Both the position numbers and the translations under genes were made by a program. Source: Numida meleagris (taxonomy: Eukaryota; Chordata; Aves; Galliformes; Numididae). From it: a stretch of 64,000 nt of DNA. Location of the stretch: NCBI RefSeq assembly GCF_002078875.1, contig NC_034411.1, forward strand, positions 4,057,297 through 4,121,296. The letters run 5' to 3'. This document shows positions 12,241 to 24,697 of the stretch, piece by piece; positions within the stretch are counted from its first letter, which is position 1, and the number at the start of each line of letters is the position of its first letter. The notes below the pieces were generated by a model. That model was not told the origin of the DNA and did not search any database. It was given only the letters and a program-made list of their open reading frames with translations.

Positions 12241-12887
12241 TGTTGGATGTACAGGTGAAAAGAGAAGCCCTCCCCACAGTGTCTTTTTGCAGTGTGCTTG
12301 CCTGTCTCCAGCACGGATTTTCATGGAGGCTCCAGGGTGGACAGAGTTCATTGCAGGCTTAGGTTTGTGAAATGCTAGCACTGATAACCCCATTCTTGAC
12401 TCTGGAAGTCAGACTCTCCCCTCGGTTGCACTTTGGGAACTAAGCTAAATAATTGCTTGGGATTTGGGAGTAAAATTCAGCTCACTGGGTGAGCAGTTTT
12501 TCCCTGACTGTGAGACAGAATGATAGGAGGGCCTCAGCAGTCGTGCATGGTGTCAGTCATGAAATTGCAGTGCTGCTTATCATTACATTAGCAATAATCA
12601 CTGTTCTCTTGCAAATGGGCTGTCTCGTAGTCTGACCAAAAGGATGTGAGTGCTGAGAATTGCCCAGTGATACTGCATGCATCACTAATTTTCTGTGTTG
12701 ACACTTGAGAAAATAATACTGTGGCATAGTTTGAATTCTTTGTTGGACTAAAAGCAGTTTGAAAAACAAGAAAGGAATCCAGCTGCAAGGAGAAAAAAAG
12801 TGTTGTTTGAAGTGGGTGAGCGTTCATTCTGAGAACTCTTTTCTCGTCTGCAGATCATTTGCAGGATTAGGCTAAGGCTTCTGCTTT

Positions 12888-12953
12888 TCATGGAATCATT
12901 AGGGTTGGAGAAGACCTTTAAGATTAACCATCCACCTACCACCAAATCAAGGG
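12888..12953 (-). mobile_element. CR1 LINE 3' tail fragment
   Basis: It reads 'catggaatcattagggttgg' and then 'ccatccacctaccaccaaat', the reversed last part of a CR1 3' UTR. It is very short and lies about 290 bp before an SLC24A3 splice acceptor. Confidence 0.65.
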
Positions 12954-13240
12954 GTCTTTGTGTGTGTCCTTGCTTGTTTTCCTGCATTATGAAGCATTAA
13001 CTGACACCTGAATGAAAAATTTCCTTTCTCCCATTTGTTCTTCACAGGACTCAGAGAGAAGGTAATTGGCAAGCAGATCCATTTTCCTGATAGAACATGA
13101 TGTAATGGTCTGACTTGGCTCTGACAGCTTGCAAGCTAGTGTTCAGGAATTCAGCAGTTGAGGTTTATAGAATGATCAGCAGAGAGAAATATCGTTGCTT
13201 GAAATTGTGACATGATTTTGTAAACTTCCTTCTTTTCCAG

Positions 13241-13306
13241 ATTCGGTTAAACAGCAGAGGACTTATCTATTCTGTTGGTCTCTTGCTGGCATCTGTTTTT
13301 GTCACA
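13241..13306 (+). CDS. SLC24A3: SLC24A3 (NCKX3) exon of 66 bp
   Basis: This small exon of 22 codons follows 'ttcttttccag' and precedes 'gtatgt'; both boundaries are in phase 0. It encodes IRLNSRGLIYSVGLLLAS and then VFVT. It gives a short loop and one hydrophobic helix of the C-terminal membrane domain, downstream of the alpha-2 repeat. The INSRGL-type motif before the helix is typical of NCKX proteins. Reading frame and length fit exactly between the flanking exons. Confidence 0.95.
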
Positions 13307-14304
13307 GTATGTATCTAGTCTTTTGTCCTTTATTTCCAAAAAATGTGATTTTACAGATATTTCCTTCACTTGTTCTTTTCTCACCTCTAGCTGCAATAGT
13401 AATTGCAAAGGCTGTTGTTAAGGGATAGAGATGGTTACTCCTATTGTAAACTTCCCAAGACCTTAATCTGGCTCTTGACAGAAGCTGTCGCTGTCACAGG
13501 ATGTTTCTCATGTTTATGTGTTTTCCCCAGGATAACCCCTGGCAGGTCCACTAGTAATCCCCAGTCATTTAGCATGCTAGCATTGAAGCAGATCCCTTAA
13601 TGTATGAAAAGATGCATTTTCCTGTTGAAGAGATATAGAAAGTGCTGAACAGTTTGCTGTGTAAGAGCCTTCCAAGATACAACATGGGCCAGAACAAATC
13701 GTGCTGGGTTGTGCCAGTGTTTCTGTTGAAACCAGTGGCTCCCATTCCCTGGCCTGTCCAAGTCCATCATGAAAGTGGACTAGGAAAAATAAAGAGAATA
13801 GGATTAGTGTGTCATCTTGTGTCATCTTCCAAATCCTGAGACCAGCTGCTGTGGCAGGGAGCACTCCATGTAGCACACCAGCACAAGTCGCTTGCACATG
13901 AGACTTTAACTGCAAGAGGTTTGTGTTGGAGCAAACTAAGCAAATCCAGGCAAAGTCTTAGCCTGTTCAGCTCCAGATTGAGATGCAGAGAGGCACTGGC
14001 AGTGTTAAAAATGAATAGAAGGGAATATAGCCTCTTAAAGCACTTATAGTTGAATTACTAAAGTGAAATTCATTGCAGAAGCTTAAGACCATTGGGCCAG
14101 CAATCGGGCTCTGAGAGGGAGCTGTTCAGCTTTACTTCAGCAGTGGGCTACATCTCACTTGTTGCAGTACCTACCTTATGATTACTTCCAGTTGATCGTA
14201 TATGACATGGGAACAGTCATTTTCATGCCCCCTAATTGACAAAGGGATTTACCACTTTATTCAAACTGATCTTGCTGTGGTGGCTTACTCTGTGTTTATT
14301 GTAG

Positions 14305-14454
14305 GTTTTCGGCGTCCACATGAACAAATGGAAACTGGATAAGAAGCTAGGGTGTGTGTGCCTTTCCCTTTATGGCATCTTCCTGTGTTTCTCCATCATG
14401 ACAGAATTCAATGTTTTCACTTTTGTGAACTTGCCGATGTGCAGAGATCACTAA
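14305..14454 (+). CDS. SLC24A3: SLC24A3 (NCKX3) last coding exon
   Basis: The exon starts after 'tttattgtag' with VFGVHMNKWKLDKKLGCVCL and ends FTFVNLPMCRDH at the TAA 14452-14454. It holds the last transmembrane helix and the short C-terminus. The DKKLGC stretch and the end in -DH are features of NCKX3; NCKX4 ends differently, which decides the paralogue. The whole exon is open and no frame problem is visible. With the four upstream exons it gives a continuous C-terminal part of about 203 residues; the complete protein in this family is around 640 residues. Confidence 0.95.
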   Translation, partial: VFGVHMNKWKLDKKLGCVCLSLYGIFLCFSIMTEFNVFTFVNLPMCRDH

Positions 14455-16680
14455 TGCACGTTGCAGACTGTCAGGAGGAACGTTCTTCTTACCTGTGCAA
14501 TACAAACCACGGCTGGCATCTCCTGAATGCGGTGCACCTCCAAGTCGTGAAGTATATCCTGTCCATAGGACCTCTGGCCCCATCTTGGTTTACCCTCTCC
14601 CTGACCCCCACAACCTGGAAAAATCCTGCATCGATGTGAAGATTAATTTTTTTTCAACATTCATGTGATTTCTTAGCTCAGATTTTGAACAGTGACTGGT
14701 CTCTAGATGAACTGGCTGCTAACTGGCGTCAAGCCAGGCAAAACTGGTCTGCTACAATTCCTTTTTTAAGTTATTTGATGGAAGACTAATCTAATTTATG
14801 ACTTAAGACTATTGCTACAATGCAGAAGAGGGTACTTCATACAGGGGCTGATTTTCAAGGAGAATTCTAGGATTGTTTTGGTTGTGCTTTTTTGTTGTTG
14901 TTTGTTTTGGTTGTGGTTTTTTACTGCCTGAGATCAACATCATCTGTTGCAGCTTCTCCTTCTGAGTTCTGGGTCTCCTGTAACGATCCAAAAGTCACAG
15001 GGCAGTGTAATACGGGAATTTAATTCAAGGTACTCCGCAATATGAGTGGATTTACTGCTTATTAAAAGAAGACTGTCAAGGCAACAGACTGTGACTGCAC
15101 CATAAATAATGAATCCTGTACAGGTGTGATGAGGAATGGAAGATAAACATAGATTTAAAGGATAAACACTGCTACTGCTTTACTGTTAATGTTGGTGTTT
15201 TATTAATAGGGTGTTTATGGTATTTCCAAGCAATAGTTTGATTGCCAGCCCAGGAGGGCTACCGAGGAGATGTCCTGTTTTTCAGTCATCTACACCTGGA
15301 AACAGAAGGTCAGAACTTTATTTGCTTCATCAGATTTCTTGTAGTTTTGGGGGGATTCTATAGTTCACGTCTTATTTGTTCTGAGGACATAAGTACGTGT
15401 CAAAACTTTTCTAAATGAGTTACAGACACTGGTTTCTTTAAAAGGAAAGAGGCATATTTTGCACAGACATAGTTACTGAAGTCATTGTTTGCCACTCTTT
15501 AAAGAATACACTGGACCTGGCCAGATATTTGTCTTTTTCTTAAACAGTTGAACTTCGCTGATAATAGATCATGTGGATTCATCACACCTCCTTCAGGAGG
15601 GAAGAAGATGGAGAGAGAGATGGCGCTTCTAAAATGTGTAATATCTACAATGCAGACTCGCTCACAGATCTTAAGTTATTGTGAAAATTTAGCTATTCAT
15701 TGTTCCAGTATTCTTGCTAGATTTTGTATAATTCTGTATTAATACACAGGCAGATTCGACCCCATCAGGAACACTATCACAGCTACATTTGTTTGTATTG
15801 ATACTGTGGATTCTCGCCAGCACTGGCTATTGTATTTACTTTAAGCACTGATCATTTCTGATTCATTTTTTTCCCCTTTCTTGTATATGTTCTACTGCAA
15901 GTGTGTTAATATAATACCAACTAGATGAATGTTTTTGTCTATGGTACAAGCAATGGCAAATATTTGTAATGAGGGCATAGCAAACCCTAGGTTTAAAAAA
16001 AAAAACAAAAAAAACAAAAACAAAAACACAAAAGAAAACCATAGAACCCTCCTAAACCTTAGCCGGAGAAAAAAAAACACCTCAAACTAAACTAAGAAAA
16101 AAATTCCTATGCACAAAGACAAATCCAATTATCATTTCATTTTCACTTCTGGACTTTTGTTTTTGCTTACTTTTCTTTGGACAAAATGATGTAAGTCAAA
16201 ATATTTACACCCTGTGGCTTCCATTCAGCTCTGCACCTTGTTTTCTCTGTTGGTTACACTAAATATGTGGATCCTTTGGCAGCCACTGTGCCCACTGGGG
16301 AAGTCCATCGGAAAAAGCCATGACCTGCTGGCCTCAGCAAATAAAGCATACTTGTGGATCCCTGCAAGAAGAAGGGTGTACCCAGGGACAGAGAACAGAG
16401 TCAATGCCATGCCTGTGTTATTGTTATTCATTCTGGAAAATAGTTGTCTTGCTACCCGTTGAGCCATGCAGCCTGTTGTTGGAGCAGTCTTCTCGTAACT
16501 GTGCCCATGTTAGGAAGCCCTTCTTGTACCTTCTTGTTGCTTTTTTTGTGGTTGTTTCTTTCCTTCTTTGTTAATGATATTAATAATAACCACTAAAATG
16601 CCTAAAATCCTTCCTTAAACAATGTTAGCAGTGATGTGGCACATTTCAATAAAATCCACCCCACGAATATGCAGCTATAC
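14455..16680 (+). other. SLC24A3: Probable SLC24A3 3' UTR
   Basis: The sequence after the stop is AT-rich, carries T- and A-rich tracts (about 14880-14925 and 15990-16080) and has no recognisable repeat at first. AATAAA signals are seen at 16339-16344 and 16648-16653, and ATTAAA at 15061. The end chosen here is after the second AATAAA. Further AATAAA signals at 23659 and 26135 could serve longer forms. The end point is an inference; only RNA data would fix it. Confidence 0.4.
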
Positions 16681-19031
16681 TCCTTGTAGCAAGATGCAGT
16701 TGTTTGGAAGCAGAGTGTTTTCCTTGCTGACAGAAGGAACAGATTTGGGGGAAAACAAAACAAAAGTTCCCTGTCAGGGCCTATAAGGCCTATTATTACT
16801 TCTATTTTGAGTATTTATACTGCTGCTCCAATGGAGCCAGTTGGATCTATTTCTACGAAATAGCTGTTAACTATCCCACAGCACAAAAACCACATGAGTA
16901 TTTTTTTAGGAACCTTTCCTACTGGTGTGCATTAAGTACTGTAGCATATCATAGCTTTGCGTTGCGTGTGAAACCAAAATTTGTTTTGAAGCTTGTGCAT
17001 TGCGCAGGAATATTCTGCGAGTTGTTTGCTCTGAGCAGAAGCAGAAGGTATGTTGAACTGCCAGTATCTGTGCCATATGCAATGTGGTAAGCACTTCCTA
17101 TGTTGACAGTTTCAGTGAGATGCGCTTACGATTTGCAACCAGATCAACCAGTGCAGGCTTGGTTTGGAACAAAAAAGACCAACTGAATGTTTTTGTCTCC
17201 AAAAAGGAGAGCCTGTCAAGTTTGTTAGCTTGTGGAAAAGTCCCCAAAGCAAAAACTTAAGCAATTTTTAGCATCCATCCAGAACTCAGACAGTTCTACT
17301 GAAGTATAGGGTGTGTTAATAGCTTTACTTGATGGAGCTGAGGGGCTGTTTCCCTCCCGAGCTGCAGGTTGTGTGGGGGGAGCTGCTGCTAGGCCTTGCC
17401 TTCATGCTGAGCAAGGCCACAGGCCCGCAGTGGCTCGGGGCACCACACCAACTGCTGCGGCCTGCCCTGCCCTGCCCATGTTGGCCAGGGTTGTTGTGGG
17501 GTGCCCAGCAGCAGTGCTGTGGGATCGAGGCACTGGCTTCAGGCATGGTTCGGAACACAGCAGTCATTTGAATGCACTTTTTGCTCTTCCAAAAGCAAGG
17601 GTCAGCTTCAAGTTTGAGGCCACTCTGGTCTTGGGACCAGTCAAGTGTTTTTGGTTCCATTCCTTGTGGTTTCAGGCAATCCTTAATGAATATTTCGAAG
17701 GGAGATGAAAGAGCCTTTTCCTCAGCTTGCTCTGACCCCATTTTGTCTCTGCTGGCGTTAAACATGATCCCTGGCTAGCATCAGCTCTACTCAGCATGAT
17801 GTTACCTTCCTTCCACAGTGGTTCAAAGGTAGAATGACACATGGGGAGGTCTTAAGACATGCTGCAAAAAACTGCTTTTGTCCCTACCAAAGCTGAATTA
17901 TTATTATTATTTTTTTAATACACTGCACTTTTTGGTAGATTGTTACTGCTGTAGGAACACCAATCCGAAGTGTGTGCATGAGAAGAGATTTTCACTGATG
18001 TAACTTGTTTCATTTTTTGTTTTTCCCCTCTGTGTTTACTCTTGCCTGCCTTGTTTTCGTCTTCCTGTCCACAGCTAAGTCATTGAAATTAATTAGCGTG
18101 CTTTAGATTTGTGATGTTTGTGCCTGTGAAAACGAATGCTCATCCTTAACATTCAGACACATGGCTGGCTTTTTTTTTATCTTAAATCAAGAACAAGTGA
18201 TCTAGTTTTAGAAAGGCAACATGCATTGTGGTTGGAGTAACCTGAGGGTAACATTTACTATTCTGCTGTCAGACGAGCAATTTTTATATGACTTTTCCAA
18301 ATAACGATATTAACACTTATAAGACACAGTGTAGACTGAATATTATTGGATAGTTTTTGAGAAAACCATAACTTTCTGCTGACTGACAAATGTTTCTTAT
18401 TTAATTTTTTTTTTGAAAGCCCTAATAGTTTTATATTAATCTTCCTGAGATTCAGTAGTGTCAGGTATATCTATTCTAAAGTTTCAGTACTGGAAATTTA
18501 AAGCTGTTTAAATATGTACTTCAAAAATCAGTCTCAATGGACACTGCTTAGCTGGATTTAAAAGTGCTCTGTATTCATGGCATTGCACTTGGTTGGTAAC
18601 CAATGTAGGTTGCGCTAAAACAGAGTTAAGCCCAGGGGCGTCTGTACATGTTATGTTTTGTACAAATTTTACCGCGTCAGTTCAAAGCCATGTTTTTAAG
18701 GAACATATACGCAAGACCTCAGCCACTTTTCTTCAACTTAGAGAAGAAGTGAGTGTCCCAAATATAATGCAAGCCTTAAAGTAAGATTGAGTGAAAAGTG
18801 ACCTCTACTGAAAGTAACAACAAAACTCCAGTGATTTTTTTCAGGGTCAGTATACATATTCACAGCAGTATGTCCTGAAAAGGACTGTTGTTCTGTGTCT
18901 TTGTAAAGATGAACGAACTCTTTATTTTCTTTTCAGAATAGATGGATAAATACCTAATAATGGCTAGACACCTCTAAGGAGATTTATGTGAATATTCTGT
19001 TCATAGCAAGCCCTTAATGGCCTCACATCTG
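16681..19031. other. Non-coding DNA downstream of SLC24A3
   Basis: I see no gene or recognisable repeat here. Local GC is higher at 17.33-17.57 kb, where open frames occur on both strands without any known domain. It may still belong to an extended 3' UTR. Confidence 0.5.
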
Positions 19032-19314
19032 AATCATAGGATCATAGAATCAGCAAGGTTGGAAAAGACCTACAAGATCATCCAGTCCAACCATCCACTT
19101 ACCGCCAATAGTTCTCACTAAACTATGTCCCTCAACACGACGTCTGAACATTCCTTGAACACCTTCAGGGTCGGTGACTCCACCACCTCCCTGGGCAGCC
19201 CATTCCAGCGCCTGACCACTCTTTCAGAAAAGTAGTATTTCCTAACGTCCAGCCTGAATCTCCTCCAGCACAACTTGAGGCCATTCCCTTTAGTCCTATC
19301 ACTAGTTACACAGG
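19032..19314 (-). mobile_element. CR1 LINE 3' UTR copy
   Basis: It starts with the tail 'gaatcataggatcatagaat' and continues through the reversed 3' part: 'gttggaaaagacctacaag', 'atccagtccaaccatccac', 'ggtgactccaccacctccc' and 'ttccagcgcctgaccactc'. The end near 'cctatcactagttacac' is a 5' truncation. It lies in the opposite orientation to the copy at 19598. Confidence 0.9.
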
Positions 19315-19597
19315 AAGCTTATCTCATAGATGCATCTACTTCCAGCCAACCTGCTCTGACTTGTTGAACTGAATCTCCAGAATCCATATCAGGTATGGAC
19401 AAATCCATGCCTTATGGAAAAGTTTTCTTTATTCACAGGAAAGCAGTCAGGGAAGATTATAACAATTTCTTTCATTGCACACCAGTGGATAGAATTTGGT
19501 TTTAAAATCTATTGTTCACCACCCAGAATTAGCCTGAGATCCTGGCCAGGTTATCCAAACTGAATATCCCTGGTGAAGGGACAAGGAAACAAGACAT

Positions 19598-19972
19598 ACA
19601 GGGAACATTTAAGGGAACTGGGATTGTTTTGCCTGGAGAAAAGAAGAGTGAGGGGAGATCTCATCACTCTTTACAACTACCTGAAAGGAGGTTGTAGCGA
19701 GGGCTCACTTCTCAGGTGACAAATGGTAGGATACAAGGAAACAGACTCAGCTTGTGCCTGGTGAGGTTTAGATTAGATGCCATGCAAAACAGTGGTGAGG
19801 CATTGGAACAGGCTACTGAGAGAGATGGTGGAGTCACCGTCCCAGGAGGTATGTAAGAGATACGTGGACATGGTGCTTAGGTACATGGTTTAGCTGCGGA
19901 CTTGGTAATGGTAGGTGATGGTTGGATCTGATGATCTTCTGGGTCTTTTCCAACCTAAATGTTTCTATGAAA
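19598..19972 (+). mobile_element. CR1 LINE 3' end, + strand
   Basis: It begins near 'gaactgggattgttttgcct' (5' truncation) and runs forward through 'ggagatctcatcactcttt', 'gcattggaacaggctactga' and 'tcttttccaacctaaatg' to the tail 'tttctatga'. The tail is cut by the LTR that starts at 19973, so this copy is older than the LTR. Confidence 0.9.
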
Positions 19973-20392
19973 TGGTTGTGGTTTAACCCAGCAAGCAGCT
20001 AAGCACCACACTGCCTTTCGCTCACTCCCCTGCCTCACAGTGTGATGGCTGAAGCCCACCCAGTCCCTGAGCAGTGGCTGCCCCTTGCCCAGCTCCTCTT
20101 AGTTGTATAGATTTTTCACATGATGCCATATGGTATGGAATATCCCTTTGGCCAGTTTAGGTCAGTTGTCTTGGTTCTGTCCCCTCCCAGCTCCTTGTGC
20201 CCCCCGGCCCTCTTGCTGGCAGGACAGTAGGTGAAGCTGAGAAAACAAAAACAACCTTGGCTCTGTGCAGCACTGCTAGCAACAACTTGAAACAGTGGCA
20301 TGTTGTCAGCGTTGTATTTCTCCTAACAGCAAATCAGCATCATTCCAGACACTAGGAAGAAAATCAATTCTGTCCCAGCAGAAACCAGGACA
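19973..20392 (+). mobile_element. Solo LTR of avian ERV-L type
   Basis: The 420-bp LTR starts 'tggttgtggtttaacccagc' and ends 'cagaaaccaggaca' (TG...CA). The 3' part, with 'tatggaatatccctttggcc' and 'ggttctgtcccctcccagc', is a sequence I recognise from the widespread avian class III (ERV-L-like) LTRs. The four bases GAAA stand on both sides (19969-19972 and 20393-20396) and may be the core of a five-base target-site duplication. No internal region is present, so it is a solo LTR left by recombination. It sits exactly at the tail of the CR1 at 19598. Confidence 0.8.
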
Positions 20393-22486
20393 GAAACTAG
20401 GCCAGAAGCATCTAATTTCAGAGAAGCTTCTTAAAAAGCACAACTTCTGTAAAGCTCAAGATTTTGTAATGTATTTATATAGTTAAAACAACTAAATATT
20501 GTGGCATATTCTAGGTAATTTTTATTTTACTTTTTCTAATAGCCTTGCAGAACAAGTTTTAATACTTCCACATCAAAAGAATCTGACAAATCCTGTCCAT
20601 GTAATCTTCATTCATCAGGTAGAGTTTAAATGGTGCCAGAAATCAACATAGGAATTTTATATTAGCAATTTCACATCACCTTTTTCTTGCCAATGGAGGG
20701 AAACAAAGTGTAATGGTTCATGCTTGAACCTATAAGGACAGTGGTACCTGACTATGGATTAATTCAGGTACCGAGCTTTTGCCTTTGAGGTTTCCCATCA
20801 GCATGTCTGGCAGGTAAGGCAGGCAGCTTGGCTTCCCAGCAAAGTAATTCCCGTTGCTGGATATTTTGTTGATCTCATGCGATAATGAAAGAAGGGGCCT
20901 GCTGATACTCCCATTTGTCACTGAAAGTACCAGAGCCCTGCTTAACTTGAAGCTCATACCTTGTGCAGAAGTCTGTGTATTGAGAGATAAGCACACGCTG
21001 AAATGTTTTAATGCAAAGTTCATTTTAATGAATCCAGCTCTGTGGCATCACCATTAAGTGCTCAGCAAAAGCAGCACTTACTCAGAGTGAAGGCTCTTGT
21101 CGGGAGCAGCTGCAGCAAAATGTTCCCATTTGAAGAGGCGGGTGAAATCGTGTGTGATTAATGAGCAAATAACTCTGATGAAGAGGACCTGTATCAAACG
21201 TGCCTTGGATTAAAATAAGGAAGGTGACTTTCAGAAATCTTTGTAAAACTTTTATAAACTGTTCACTGTCAGGTCACTACTGAGAAGGTTTTTATTACTG
21301 ATGCTGTTTAGGAAAATAGGTGCAACCACATCTAGGGCAACAAAGACTGTGGTTACCTCCAGGACCTTCATATGTTGACAGAATTGTGCTATTGACTGCT
21401 CCCAAGCCAGCACTTGAGATTAAGCTGGAAATCATGTTGCAAAAACATGTTTTATATCCTGACTGTGAGACCTGGTGCAACTTGTGTGTGAATAGGATTA
21501 ATTGCACTTGGCAGGTAAAGTCAGTCATTTCACTTTGCTGTGGACAGTCTTTGTGAAGAAGTGTGACATTGCTGTAGGGTGGCTAAGTGGGGATGCCACA
21601 CTGTGGCTACAGGAACCAAGTCCAGTCCTTAGCAGAAAGCACGGTTCCTTCCCAACTGCTGCAGCCTCAGAATTACTTCTTGTAATTTTCTGAGCGAATT
21701 CTAAAATAACGACAACTAAACTGTAAGGTAATGAGAGAAGGAAATAGAGCTGGGGCGTGTCAAGGGAGAAGATGCATCCTATAGTACTGTAGTTCATAAT
21801 CATTTGAATGAAGAGGGCTTGAATTTTACTCACGTTATCTAGAGATACAGAGTGGAACCATCCTGCATCAAGGGCACCACCATGTAGATAGGAGCTGTGC
21901 TGGGTGAAGAGGTGCTGATCCTTACTCACCCTCTGCAGCCACCTCCCTTGTCCCTTTCCTGAGGATGACCATTTTTCTGGCAGAGCTGCTTGTATGATTG
22001 TGCTCTGATTGATGTCAAAACAACAGGAGTTTGTTCAAGGAGCACAGTTATTTTGTGAGGGCACATCCGTCTGGGACCGAGACGCTGTGTATAGGAGGAC
22101 TTCTGATAGAGATGCACAGATACTGTATAAATACTGGGAGGTGTGATGAAATCTTTTTCAAAGGTAGACACCCCTGTACACCCAACAGCCTGCTAGGTTG
22201 CCTAGGATTTTGTCTTGCTCCTTCTGTTACAAGGGTTCAGGATTTTCCTTCCACTCTCAAAAGATGAAACCCTCTGGCTTTGAAGCTGACCCATGTCCTC
22301 CCTCCTTAACACAAAATTTGTACGTTGGGCTAATAGAAATAGGGTGTAGTTTCTGACCCGGTACATTGATGGAAGAAAACGCAAGGAGATTTTTGTGTGG
22401 CAGGTTGATTTCAAACCACCAGACTTTTTCTTATTCAGTGACACTCATCATGCAGTAAATGTAATTGATCTGAGCAGGTGGTTATA
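20393..22486. other. Intergenic DNA without a recognised feature
   Basis: No exon, repeat or RNA gene could be supported. Open frames up to 134 codons occur (for example 21525-21929 minus) but have no domain or homologous look. Confidence 0.5.
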
Positions 22487-22488
22487 TA

Positions 22489-23036
22489 TAGGTCACTCTG
22501 AAAGTAATGCTTCCTGTTTCTTCCCGTGGAAACTAACAGATACAAAGATCATGATAACACTATTTGATAGAGCACATTCTCAGCTACAAAATTCTATTTT
22601 TCAGCGTAGTCACCACCGTTAGCTGTGTGTTTTCACCAGTGATGAATGAGAACCTGCATACTGTGCTCATAAACATCTGCACCAGTGGAGGTGACCGCTA
22701 TTGCTGTCACCACTGCTGAAATGCAGCACTCACCCCTCACTGTGCTCACATCCACTGTTCGGTCTCCGTCAATGTTCAGCAAGCATTGATGAATGTCAGC
22801 AGTGCCATTTTTTCCACATGGAGGAATTCAGTGTCATTCCTTTGTTTCATCTGCACTTCCATGTCAGACACCATTCTGTCAGAGTGCCCCTCTGCTGCCA
22901 TCTGTCCCACAGCAACAAAATGTAATGGGATATTGGTGGGAAGGCTCAGCCTCTGCTGCCATACCACCAACATCCACCTCTGACATCGTGGGCCAACATC
23001 ATGAAATAGGAGGCATTACTTTCTGAGCAGCCCTCA
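22489..23036. mobile_element. Galluhop (avian mariner) copy with both ends
   Basis: The left end reads 'taggtcactctgaaagtaat' and the right end, reversed, reads 'gggctgctcagaaagtaatg'; they form imperfect terminal inverted repeats. A TA dinucleotide flanks both ends (22487-22488 and 23037-23038), as expected for mariner insertion. The 548-bp body includes 'caagcattgatgaatgtcag' and 'ggatattggtgggaaggctc'. It is far too short for the full mariner transposase of about 340 residues, so this is an internally deleted, non-autonomous copy. Confidence 0.85.
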
Positions 23037-23658
23037 TAGATACGACCTGGGTGTGTTAAGCTTTGTGGAGCCAGACTACAGTTTTTGTTAAGAGAATCAG
23101 TCATAAGTTCATATAATTTTCAGTGGTGGATTTTGGGCCTCATTTTTTCTTTTAATGCATAGATTTTTATTCAAGTAGCAAATATATACAAATACTGTGT
23201 CTAGTATGTCTACCATTGTTAAAATTAAGCCCTGTGGACACTGGCTGCCATTTGTGTGGGAATAAAGCCCTGTCACTGGCAACTGTTAAGATGCTAAGTG
23301 ATATTCATACATATCTATTTATAAATACAAGACACGAATATGAGTTGTTTTTGAGTTGTTTCCACACTGTATTAGCAACGTATTGCTAATGGTGCATGGG
23401 AGTTTTATATCTGTACGTCAAGCAGGTCAAAAGCTTAAACAGCATATAGCTGTACATTCAGAAATATTTCCAATTGTAATTATTTTTGTCATTTGAAACT
23501 CCAGTTGCATATTCTGAATGTAAAGATAGGTTTAAAAAATTTAAAAAAAAAAAAAAAAGTACACATGAGACATTGAGGAGGTCAGGAAATTCTGCACTGA
23601 AGTATTTATGCATTTTATTTATTTATTTATCTTTTGGTAAGAGTTGAGCCTCTAGTTC

Positions 23659-23664
23659 AATAAA
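23659..23664 (+). terminator. AATAAA polyadenylation signal candidate
   Basis: AATAAA is followed within 20 bases by a GT-rich stretch ('gtgtttccctgtgttggc'), the classical layout of a cleavage site. It lies 9.2 kb beyond the SLC24A3 stop. It could end a long 3' UTR or belong to an unrelated transcript. Confidence 0.3.
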
Positions 23665-24230
23665 GTGTTTCCCTGTGTTGGCAAAATTAGTAAAAGTCCA
23701 ATTTCACTCCTCATCTAAAGCTAAAGCAAGGATCTCCCTCTTGAAATCCTCCAGTCAAATGAGCCCACCACCCACAAATGTGATACAGCTGTGTTTGTGC
23801 TGTGTTGTTTTGCTTTCAGGTAGGTCAGCTGATCTTAATCGTAGAAGAATATATCATGTATCATTGCCTTCTGTGTGAATTGCAGTAGGGCTCAGTGCTG
23901 GGAAATAAAAGAGCAATGGTGGAGTCATTTTTGGTGGTATCTCCTAACAACTTGTGGATTTCTTAGACTTAAAAATAAACAGAAGATAAAGGCTGATTGC
24001 ATGAAGTATTGCATAAATCTTTCATAAATATTCATATAATTGTTAAGATTTGCATAAAGTGAACTTCCATATATTGTCAAGGATAAGCCTGAGTTCCTCC
24101 AGGATTTTCAGGAAAAATTCCTTTTCTTTCTGTAATTCTTACTGGTGAATCAAAATATCTGAGTGTAACATATCTTTATTTCAGATTTGTATTATGAAAT
24201 TACATGATGCTTAGGGCAAATGAGCAAGTA

Positions 24231-24396
24231 CAGAATCATAGAATCATAGAATTAGCTAGGTTGGAAAAGACCTACAAGATCACCTATCCAACCATCCACC
24301 TACCACCAATAACCCCACTAAACTATGTCTCTCAACGCTATATCTAAACGTTTCTTGAACACCTCCAGGGACGGTGACTCCACCACCTCCCTGGGA
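24231..24396 (-). mobile_element. CR1 LINE 3' UTR fragment
   Basis: It starts with the tail 'cagaatcatagaatcataga' and shows 'aggttggaaaagacctacaa' and 'ggtgactccaccacctccc' in the same order as the copy at 19032. These two are clearly one subfamily. It is truncated after 'cctggg'. Confidence 0.9.
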
Positions 24397-24628
24397 AAAA
24401 CTTGAGCTACTGCTGAATACAGTGAATTCTTGACAGAAGCCAAAGCAGGGAGTTTGTGGAAATCTTGGTTCTTAATGGCTTTTCTACATGCACAACAAGC
24501 AAAGGACACAAAGCATGAATCTGTATTTATACAGCACAAGTGGAGAGCAAGTGCAAATGAGAGTACTATGGCATCACAGGAAGCTTGTTACTGTTTAGTC
24601 GGTATACTGGCAAGCTTTGCAGAGGTTC

Positions 24629-24697
24629 ATAGATAGAATCATTAAGATTGGAAGAGACCACTGAGATCATCTAGTCCAACCATCAACCCATCAATGC
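24629..24697 (-). mobile_element. CR1 LINE 3' tail fragment
   Basis: It reads 'gatagaatcattaagattgg', 'agaccactgagatcatctag' and 'tccaaccatcaacccatc'. The wording resembles the short copy at 12168 more than the one at 24231, so it is probably another subfamily. Confidence 0.75.

Larger units (their letters stand above)
2901..13240 (+). other. SLC24A3 intron of 10.3 kb
   Basis: This is the intron between the alpha-2 exon and the 66-bp exon, bounded by 'gtaagt' and 'ttttccag'. It contains an old CR1 (about 3645-4985), a CA-rich A tract (about 5380-5450), a 21-base T run (6746-6766), a solo LTR (11162-11503) and two short CR1 tails (about 12.17 and 12.89 kb). No further exon with coding character was found. 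The longer open frames (for example 7164-7718 minus and 9482-10277 plus) show no recognisable domain. Confidence 0.85.

Noticed and set aside
17313..17765. Overlapping frames of 131 and 146 codons on both strands
   Set aside because: They fall in a local GC-rich island where stops are rare. Neither strand has a known domain or splice signals.
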